From positions 1-52,982 of the forward strand of contig JAFGOK010000618.1 in NCBI GenBank assembly GCA_016926535.1: a stretch of 52,982 nucleotides of DNA, written 5' to 3'. Position numbers and translations under genes: made by a program. Under the pieces are notes generated by a model. The model saw only the letters and a list, made by a program, of their open reading frames with translations. It had not been told where the DNA came from and did not search any database. Shown one piece after another: positions 46,901 through 52,982 of this stretch (position 1 is its first letter; each line of letters begins with the position of its first letter). The DNA comes from Micromonosporaceae bacterium (GTDB taxonomy: Bacteria > Actinomycetota > Actinomycetes > Mycobacteriales > Micromonosporaceae).

Positions 46901-49900
46901 CACCGGTCCTGAGCACCAGCGAGCCACTCCAGGTCCGCATAGTGGATCTCCAGCAGACCGGTCTGCTCAAGGTTGGGCATGGTGACCCGCCACCCACGTT
47001 CCAGGTCCAGGTACAGCCGGAACGCGATGACGTCCTGCAGGGTCTTCGCGGCGTTGCGCGCCAGCGACGGCGCCAGATCGGTGGTGCCGGCGTAGTCAGC
47101 AACCTCTAGGCCGAGGGCGCCAGCCACGCGCGCGGCCAACTCCTCGTGGGTGATGCCCTCGTCGCCGGCCTCGACCGTCGCCCGGTACAGCGCGCTGCGC
47201 AGTTGAGTGATCTGCACGAAATCGTTGAAATGGCCAGCTTGCAGGGACGCGTCCTGGCGGTTATCGACGAACGTCAGCAGCTTGCGGGCCTTGCGACCCA
47301 GAGCCTCGGCCGGCACCTGCTTCAACGACCGCACGATCGACGCCGACACCAGGGAGGTGGCCGAGGAACGTCCCTCCTGGTCGAGGGTCGCCAGCTTGGC
47401 GAAGTCCCGGCCACGGACCTGCTCGTAGCTCACCCCACAGTGCAGGCAGAACAGGAATGGCGACGGGATGAAGGTGGCCGTCAGGTCGCCCTGCCCCTCA
47501 ACTCCGTAGGGATCAACGCTGACGGCCACCGGCAGCCGTGGGCGGAAGGAGTCGCGGACCACCTCCTGCCCGGAATGATCAAGTTCCAACCACGACTCGG
47601 GTAACCGGCGGTCTTCGATCGCCTGCTCGGTCGTGGCGGGCCACGGTCGATCGGAGCTGACATACAGGTAGCCGGCCCCGTCCCGGCCGCCGCTGGCTGA
47701 CGTGTCGCGGCGTGGCCCGTAGACCACGCTGTGGTCTTTCTCGGTGCGCCAGACCGTCAAATACTCCTGCCCGCACTCGCGACAGAATGCGAGCGGGAGC
47801 AAGATCTTCCCGCCGGAGCCGGGTTGTATGAGCTGATAGTCACGCGTGAGGTGGCGGGTCTCCTCGTCCTCGCAGGTGACATAGACGGTGTCACCCTTCG
47901 AGAGGAACTGATGCAGCCGAAACGCGAACAAAGGCCGGTCGGTAACCGGGTGGCGCGCCTCGGACCCGCTCTTGAGGGTGCGGCGGATCGCCTCCACGCA
48001 ATCCGCTGAGGTCAATCCGCTGGAGGCGGCAAGCTCCACTGCGGCCTCCTCGATCTTCGCCGGCTTCTGGCGGATCAGCCGGCCCGATTCGTCAGTGGCC
48101 AACCCGAACCGGGTCTCGATCCACCGGGCGAGCGGATCATTGACCAGGTCGTCATAGGCCCTTGGCGCGTCCAGCGCGCGCAGGCGTTCGGCCGGCACCT
48201 GATCAGGTGCCGGCGCGGTGGCCCGAATGAGCGTCTCGCCGATCACGTCGTCGGACTTGACCTCGACGCCGAACAACGTGGTCGCTACCCTGGCCACGAC
48301 TTCGCACTGATCGGCGGCACTGCCTTCGCTGGAGATGGTGGCTGAGGTGCCAATGCACTGCAGGTGCTCGGCCTCGCATGCCTCGCGGACCCTCCGAATC
48401 AGCATGGCCACATCGGCGCCCTGCCGACCGCGATACGTGTGCAGCTCGTCGAAGACCAAGAAGTCGAGTCCCTTGGCCATGCGGATCAGCGAACGCCGGT
48501 CGTCGGGCCGGGTCAGCATCAGCTCCAGCATCACGTAGTTGGTCAGCAGGATATCGGGTGGATTGTCGCGGATTTCCTTGCGACGAGCGTCGCTCTCCTG
48601 GCCGGTGTAGCGGGCGTAGGTGACCGGTTCGCGACCAGGCCCGTACCCGTCACGCAGGTACTTGTCGAGCTCTTTGAGCTGGCTGTTGGCCAGCGCGTTC
48701 ATCGGGTAGACGATGATCGCTCGGACACGTTTCGGTGCTGTGGGCTGCTGCTGCCGGTCGCGCAGCGCGCGGTCGACGATCGGCACGATGTACGACAGCG
48801 ACTTGCCGGATCCCGTGCCGGTGGTAAGCACATAGGAGACGCCTGCCTGAGCCTTGGCAATCGCCTCGCGCTGGTGGCGGTGCAACGTCAGCGGTCGGCC
48901 GTCGCAGGCTGTCCCGCCCTCGGTCTTGTCCTTCTGGAAGATATGGGCGCACTCCGGGTGCAGCACCTGCTCGGCTACCAGTTCCAGCACCGTTCCACCC
49001 GATGCGAAGAACGGGTTGAGGGACAGCCACGGATCCGGCCATTGTGACTTGGCGTCGAGGTCTGTTTCGACGAACCCCTTGATGCGATCATCACGGATGA
49101 TGGTGCCGCCCTCGGTGAACGCTCGATAGTCCTTGATGAGTTGCTGGTGGATCCCGAAGACGTTCATACCGAACCCGCCAGCAGGAGCGGACGCGGTCAC
49201 AGGTCGCCCGGCTGGCGGCTTCGGCTGCGGCACCCGGGCCTCAGGGCGGGCAGCGGAGACGCGCTGTACTGGGTCGAAATCCTCCCAACCGGTGACGCCG
49301 CCACCGCCGGTGGCGAACGGTCGTAGAGCCTCTCGCACGGCGACGGCATCGTCTGGCCGGTCGGCCGGCTGTTTCGCCAGGAGCCGTTCCACGAGTCGCG
49401 CCACACCATCTGGCACGTCCGAGCGCAGTAGACGCACGGCCGGCGGTTCCTCGTTGAGGTGCTTCTGGCCCAGTTCGTAGGCCGAACCGTCGTGGAACGG
49501 GGCGACCCCGGTGAGCAGTTCGAACAACACGCAGCCGAGGGCATACAGGTCGGCTGCCTGCGTGACCGCCGCAGCCTGAAACTGTTCGGGTGCCATGTAT
49601 CGGGCGGTACCGACCGTGACCCCGGTGCTGGTCAGCTTGCCGCCTTCGATGTCATCGACGATGCGTCCCATGCCAAAGTCGAGCACCTTCGCGGTGCCGC
49701 CACGCAGCAGCATGACATTTGCCGGTTTCAGGTCGCGATGCACAACGTCGACAGCGTGAGCGGCCGACAGTCCATCGGCGATCTGGAACCCGAGCGCCGC
49801 GACCCACGAGACCGGCAAACGAGGATTCTCAGCGAGCAAGACCCCGAGCGTCTCCCCGTCAAGGAGTTCCATCGCTAGGTACGGCAACCCGCCCTTGTCC

Positions 49901-50166
49901 ACCCCACCGTCGATGGTGCGTGGAAGGTTTTCATGCACCAGTTTGCGCATAATGCGAACCTCGCGAGCGAACCGCTCGACACTGGTGTCACCTTGCGACA
50001 CCCAGGAGGCGCCTGACCGGCCACGCAGAATCAGCTTGACCGCCACGAAGCGGTCGGGGTCGTCCTCGATCGCTTGGGTGTCCTCGGCGCGATGGACCTC
50101 GCCCATGCTGCCGCGCCCGATCGGGGCAACGAGGCGAAATCGGTCTGCAACCCACTCCAGCGCCAC
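43924..50166 (-). CDS. Ser/Thr protein kinase-DEAD/DEAH helicase-DUF1998-nuclease-like fusion (2080 aa)
   Basis: Kinase: GRGSMGEVHRAED, VAVKLIL, VHRDLKPANVMLL, VLDFGMGRI; helicase: TTGTGSGKSLSYIVP, DELHTYRG, GTSATISS, YAQRSGRAVRSGQ; Zn CPSCGYHHDPRDRADHCEMC; DUF1998-like RMLFTEAAEGGAGVL...CERGCYECLLTYGNQLNH; C-terminal RPDYVYRLPGASVAVFVDGPMHK...RGWDVVRFPY. Confidence 0.85.
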   Translation of the reverse strand: MALEWVADRFRLVAPIGRGSMGEVHRAEDTQAIEDDPDRFVAVKLILRGRSGASWVSQGDTSVERFAREVRIMRKLVHENLPRTIDGGVDKGGLPYLAMELLDGETLGVLLAENPRLPVSWVAALGFQIADGLSAAHAVDVVHRDLKPANVMLLRGGTAKVLDFGMGRIVDDIEGGKLTSTGVTVGTARYMAPEQFQAAAVTQAADLYALGCVLFELLTGVAPFHDGSAYELGQKHLNEEPPAVRLLRSDVPDGVARLVERLLAKQPADRPDDAVAVREALRPFATGGGGVTGWEDFDPVQRVSAARPEARVPQPKPPAGRPVTASAPAGGFGMNVFGIHQQLIKDYRAFTEGGTIIRDDRIKGFVETDLDAKSQWPDPWLSLNPFFASGGTVLELVAEQVLHPECAHIFQKDKTEGGTACDGRPLTLHRHQREAIAKAQAGVSYVLTTGTGSGKSLSYIVPIVDRALRDRQQQPTAPKRVRAIIVYPMNALANSQLKELDKYLRDGYGPGREPVTYARYTGQESDARRKEIRDNPPDILLTNYVMLELMLTRPDDRRSLIRMAKGLDFLVFDELHTYRGRQGADVAMLIRRVREACEAEHLQCIGTSATISSEGSAADQCEVVARVATTLFGVEVKSDDVIGETLIRATAPAPDQVPAERLRALDAPRAYDDLVNDPLARWIETRFGLATDESGRLIRQKPAKIEEAAVELAASSGLTSADCVEAIRRTLKSGSEARHPVTDRPLFAFRLHQFLSKGDTVYVTCEDEETRHLTRDYQLIQPGSGGKILLPLAFCRECGQEYLTVWRTEKDHSVVYGPRRDTSASGGRDGAGYLYVSSDRPWPATTEQAIEDRRLPESWLELDHSGQEVVRDSFRPRLPVAVSVDPYGVEGQGDLTATFIPSPFLFCLHCGVSYEQVRGRDFAKLATLDQEGRSSATSLVSASIVRSLKQVPAEALGRKARKLLTFVDNRQDASLQAGHFNDFVQITQLRSALYRATVEAGDEGITHEELAARVAGALGLEVADYAGTTDLAPSLARNAAKTLQDVIAFRLYLDLERGWRVTMPNLEQTGLLEIHYADLEWLAGAQDRWARTEAVLRDADPGQRVEIMRVLLDEMRRALAIDVQYFREDFDTLQRATEERLVDPWVLSTSDRPRVGTAYPQASRPGLDRSGLFLSGRAKFGKYLRRAHFRHLSVDDTQLVIEQLLEVLAGAGICKQITVAPQHAGRFRRAAGPATTGYRVAAASLIWKAGSGETGIHDPLTRTYASGEGPRVNVFFRDLYLNAAGELAGLMAREHTAQVDPEERERREEAFRNAELKLLYCSPTMELGVDISELNAVMMRNVPPTPASYAQRSGRAVRSGQPALVTTYCATGNSHDQYYFRRSERMVAGAVAPPRLDLANEDLVRSHVHSIWLAEAGLKLGRAIPEVIDIGYTEDARRPDPVLNLHDHITAALRDTAAPRRAVAAARRVFTGLTDVFGESSWWDETQWIEDTVRGAPERFNRAFDRWRDLFKAALVDQAEQNRRVLDHTLSDRDRKIAVGRRREAETQLNLLKNDSVDSKSVLSDFNPYRYLASEGFLPGYSFPRLPLAAYVPMRGRRYGDGDYLQRPRFLAIREFGPGALIYHEGSRYQVTRIQLPPDANGEVVTSSARRCPSCGYHHDPRDRADHCEMCRATLRDTTYGLLHLHTVFTKRRERISSDEEERRRAGFRLVTSYRFHDHGVRPGRRDALITNADGKLATVSYGDSATVRITNMGRVRARPDEPDGFWLDPADGRWMNERDASEASGDSSEMPVIDADGNERRRKKRVLPYVEDRRNIMVLTLDTPLDAPVALSLMYALERGIEAVFELEDSELTSELLPPDDGPRNRMLFTEAAEGGAGVLRLMQSDHDALARAAAEALAICHFDPDGSDRGGAHPDRPCERGCYECLLTYGNQLNHAMIDRHSVRDLLLRFANAHANTTGRGESRSEQLSRLAAQSDSSLERDLIAWLKERGLRLPDEAQTFVADALARPDYVYRLPGASVAVFVDGPMHKHTVIAERDADAEERLYDRGWDVVRFPYDADWSAIVDQHRRYFGAGASR

Positions 50167-50258
50167 GGCCCTCTCCTCGTCCTCGTCCGTTGAGCCGCGT
50201 GGTCACGTGGCAAATCAGTGCAAGATCGTAGCGAGCTTGCCACACTCTGTGGCTAGGC

Positions 50259-50274
50259 ACGTACACAGTACACG
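50259..50274. promoter_or_regulatory. Candidate operator upstream of kinase-helicase gene, similar to the element at 29879-29894
   Basis: Reverse complement CGTGTACTGTGTACGT versus CGTGTACTGTTTACAG (13/16 identical, first 10 identical). Confidence 0.35.
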
Positions 50275-50350
50275 ATAACTAGGCGGATTAAGAACTCGGA
50301 TCCGTTAACACTGCAAACGGACTGCCTGACTGTGTCTCCTGGATCGCTCA

Positions 50351-50653
50351 TCACGGCCTCGGCGGGCTCGGCGTCTCGCACTCCCCGCCGAGGAGAATTC
50401 CGGTGCGGCCGACCTTCAGTTCCCAGACCACGGTGAGTTCCTCACCGAGCCGGTCCTCGTCGAGCGCCTGGAGGGTGACGGCGTGGTCCAGGGCCGCCAC
50501 GGTCTCGTCGGCCGGGCTGCGGGGCAGGCCCTATTCCTGGACGTGAGCCACCGCCCAGGTCGAGCCTCGGACTTCGACCACCTGTCCAGGTTCGGGGACG
50601 GCGGGAAACGCGACAGTTTTGGATGTTTGCGGTTCCAATGTCGGCGGCGTCAC
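50351..50653 (-). pseudogene. Remnant of SNF2/DrmD-like helicase N-terminus
   Basis: Frame reads VTPPTLEPQTSKTVAFPAVPEPGQVVEVRGSTWAVAHVQE*GLPRSPADETVAALDHAVTLQALDEDRLGEELTVVWELKVGRTGILLGG...*; in-frame TAG (complement of 50531-50533) and early truncation; GxxVxxRGxxWxV module resembles the N-terminus of 40954..43869. Confidence 0.5.
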
Positions 50654-50698
50654 TCCAATGACCTTAATCGCACGCATTTGGCGAAGGCCGCGGAGTAT

Positions 50699-51283
50699 TC
50701 AGCGTGTCGAGGTCCGTGATTCCGGATGCGTGGTCGCGTACACCTGTTCTGCCACGTCAAGGGCGGGGCCCCAGCCGAAGGCGGTGATCTGTTCGTCGCC
50801 GCTGCCTGGCTGGTGCGGCTCGAAGCCACCGGTACCGAGGAGGACCTGGATTCCCTCGGCCCGCAGATCCTCGACGGCCAGCCGCAGCGGGCGGCGGGCG
50901 GCCAGGGCGGTGTTGATGAAGGGCAGCACGATCACGGGTACTCCAGCGCCGACGCATTCGGAGAGGATGTCGAGGGCGTAGGTGTCGGCGATCCCGGCGG
51001 CGAGCTTGCAGATGGTGTTGGCGGTAGCCGGAGCGACGATGACCGCGTCGGCGTGGGGACGGGACCGTCGCGGTTCCCCCGGGGCACGGTGGGCGTGGCG
51101 CACCGGGTATCCGGTCTGCTGTTCCAGGGCGGGGCAGTCGAGGAAGGGTAGGCCGGCGGGGGTCGCCGTGAGGTAGGCACGCCACCCGGCGGCCTGGGCC
51201 AGGGCTACCAGCGCGCCGACGTCCCGAGCCGGCCCGGCGCCACACACGATGATCGACAGGGTCTTGGTGGGTGTTGCGGTCAC
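50699..51283 (-). CDS. Flavoprotein (phosphopantothenoylcysteine decarboxylase-like)
   Basis: LSIIVCGAGPARDVGALVALAQAAGW; DAVIVAPATANTICKLAAGIADTYALDIL; VPVIVLPFIN; GTG start at 51283. Confidence 0.75.
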   Translation of the reverse strand: MTATPTKTLSIIVCGAGPARDVGALVALAQAAGWRAYLTATPAGLPFLDCPALEQQTGYPVRHAHRAPGEPRRSRPHADAVIVAPATANTICKLAAGIADTYALDILSECVGAGVPVIVLPFINTALAARRPLRLAVEDLRAEGIQVLLGTGGFEPHQPGSGDEQITAFGWGPALDVAEQVYATTHPESRTSTR

Positions 51284-51326
51284 CGGTGGGCTCCGATCCG
51301 GTCGGCCAGGTCGCAGACAGCGGCGT

Positions 51327-51884
51327 TCACGCCAGGGGCAGCACCAGCGGCAGCGGGATGACCATCGCCTCGAAGCGGGGGCTGTCGGGGAACGGCTGGA
51401 GGTGGCCCACCAGGTGCCAGCCCCACCGGAGATACAGCTCCCGGGCGGGGTTGTCGTCGCGAACCAGCAGCGTCGCCCGTTCCTCCGGCCGGGCTCCGAG
51501 AAGCTCGTCGTGCAGTCGGTGCGCGTGGCCGCGTCGCTGGTGGGCTCGGCGGACCAGGATCTCGCGGAACGCGAAGGTCCGCTGGCCGGTCTCGCGGATG
51601 ACATCGGGATCGGTGACCTCCGCGCCCCGCCACCACAGGGTGTTCGCCGGCAGGGTACCGCCGAAGGCGTACCCGATGAGCCCCTCGCCGATCCGCGCGG
51701 TGACCAGGTCGAATCCTGGGCTGAGTAGGTAGTTGTCCAGGCGCTCGCCGAACCGCTGGCCGGAGTAGAACGGGTTGTCGAGCAGATCGGCGCGGGCGTC
51801 GAGGTGGACGTCGATCAGCTCGTCGCGGAGCGGGTCGGCGTGCTGGGCATCGTGATGGGCCAGGGTGGGTTCACGGGGGGTCAC
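51327..51884 (-). CDS. GNAT-family N-acetyltransferase
   Basis: FREILVRRAHQRRGHAHRLHDELLGARPEERATLLVRDDNPARELYLRWGWHLVG (acetyl-CoA binding pattern). Confidence 0.8.
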   Translation of the reverse strand: MTPREPTLAHHDAQHADPLRDELIDVHLDARADLLDNPFYSGQRFGERLDNYLLSPGFDLVTARIGEGLIGYAFGGTLPANTLWWRGAEVTDPDVIRETGQRTFAFREILVRRAHQRRGHAHRLHDELLGARPEERATLLVRDDNPARELYLRWGWHLVGHLQPFPDSPRFEAMVIPLPLVLPLA

Positions 51885-52915
51885 CGGCTTGTGTCTCCTG
51901 ACTTCGCTGATGGCAGGGAGATTTCGTGTCGTAGCGCGGCGACGTCGCCTCGTCGATGCTCGACTGATGGGACGGCCTGCAGGACGTGGTGTGCGACTTC
52001 GCGGACCATTCCAATGCGGTGGGTCGCGGGCAGTCCGTCAAGGACGAGGTGGGCGTGCTGGACGCCCTGGGAGACATCGCCTTGACGGACCAGGCAGAGT
52101 GCCTGGTGGAGTCGGACCTGGACGCATCCGGCCGACTGCTGGCGGGGATAGCGGGCAAGGGCGTTGGCGTGAGCGACCTCGGCCTGCCGGGTGTTGCCGA
52201 GGTAGGTGTGGACGAAACTCGCCGTATGCCACAGCCGCACCTCCGGCCAGGTGTAGGCGGACATGGGGTCGCCTGTGATCGCGGCGGGGAGCCGCTCGAA
52301 GACGTCCCTCACCTGGTCCAGTGCCTTCAGGGCTTCCGCCGGGCGTCCCAGGAGTGCCAGGGTCTGAGCACGGGCGGCGTACACCGATCCCGAGCCCATG
52401 CCCGGCACGGCGGTGATCGCCATGGTTTCCTCGGCGGCGTCGAGAAGCTCTGTGAGGGGTCGGTGGTCGTAGAGGCCGTGGATGATCTCCCTGCCCCGGA
52501 CCCATACCCGGACGCTGGGCTCGGTGGAAGCGTCTGCCAGCCGCTTGGCGGTACGCCACCAGCGCAGGCTGATTCTGGGGTTGCCGAGGTCGCTGGTGGC
52601 CTGGGCGAGGAAGCCGCACAGCTGGGCCATGACCCGGTGCATGGTGTGCCGGTCGGCTTCGGTGTGGAGGCGGCCGAGGTGTTCCTGGGCGAGGGCGAGA
52701 TCAACAGTGAGGTCTTCCAGGAGATCCCGAGGCGCGGTGGTCGCTGTGGAGGTTCCGTAGTCCCAGGCGATCTGCTCCCACTCGGCGAGGTCGACCTGGT
52801 CGCTGTCGGTAGCGCTGCGGGCGAGCCGATGGCGCAGCGACTCGGCGGCTGCGGGGTCTGCCCATCCCATGCTGCCCAGGGCGGCGAGTCCGGTGAGTAG
52901 CTCACGACGTCGCAT
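51881..52915 (-). CDS. TPR-like regulator-type protein
   Basis: MRRRELLTGLAALG start and helical repeats (YAARAQTLALLGRPAEALKALDQVRDVFERL; VRLHQALCLVRQGDVSQGVQHAHLVLDGL); start ATG overlaps nothing upstream in the window, GNAT start overlaps its stop. Confidence 0.6.
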   Translation of the reverse strand: MRRRELLTGLAALGSMGWADPAAAESLRHRLARSATDSDQVDLAEWEQIAWDYGTSTATTAPRDLLEDLTVDLALAQEHLGRLHTEADRHTMHRVMAQLCGFLAQATSDLGNPRISLRWWRTAKRLADASTEPSVRVWVRGREIIHGLYDHRPLTELLDAAEETMAITAVPGMGSGSVYAARAQTLALLGRPAEALKALDQVRDVFERLPAAITGDPMSAYTWPEVRLWHTASFVHTYLGNTRQAEVAHANALARYPRQQSAGCVQVRLHQALCLVRQGDVSQGVQHAHLVLDGLPATHRIGMVREVAHHVLQAVPSVEHRRGDVAALRHEISLPSAKSGDTSR

Positions 52916-52982
52916 GTCGGGGACCTCCGGGGCGTATCCCGCTGGGCTCGCCGAGCCGCCTGCCGGTAGTCCGAACGCGAGC

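Noticed and set aside
1-52982. CRISPR arrays, tRNA or rRNA genes
   Set aside because: No regularly spaced repeats and no convincing tRNA/rRNA sequence seen by eye; a tRNAscan-SE/CRISPR search would be needed to exclude them.

Overview
High-GC actinomycete-type accessory region (genus not determined) with four blocks. (1) ~0.66-7.1 kb, decayed mobile DNA: a Tn554/RIT-like tyrosine-recombinase set (DUF6262-like protein, two complete recombinases, one truncated recombinase) and remnants of two DDE transposases. (2) ~7.8-29.0 kb, the most interesting block: two convergent operons sharing a perfect 20-bp-stem terminator. Operon A (+) encodes an FtsW/RodA (SEDS)-transpeptidase (PBP) fusion, an FHA-like candidate, a membrane-anchored kinase-like protein, a small TM protein, a zinc-ribbon P-loop GTPase and two paralogous membrane proteins. 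Operon B (-) encodes a VMAP-C-like protein, a MoxR AAA ATPase, a vWA-like (SAV_2336-type) domain fused to a second copy of the same GTPase, and a DUF4407-like membrane coiled coil. A divergent 107-aa two-TM gene and the VMAP protein share an amyloid-signalling-like motif (GAQ...GxTQTN). I propose this is one composite conflict/cell-envelope system. (3) ~29.9-50.7 kb: a restriction/defence island with an HTH-N6-methylase, UvrD-like helicase, McrC, McrB, large NPPW methyltransferase, SNF2 helicase, and a 2080-aa Ser/Thr kinase-helicase-DUF1998-nuclease-like fusion, plus a decayed helicase N-terminus. (4) ~50.7-52.9 kb: flavoprotein, GNAT acetyltransferase and a TPR-like regulator-type gene. All family calls come from reading motifs in the sequence; no database search was run.
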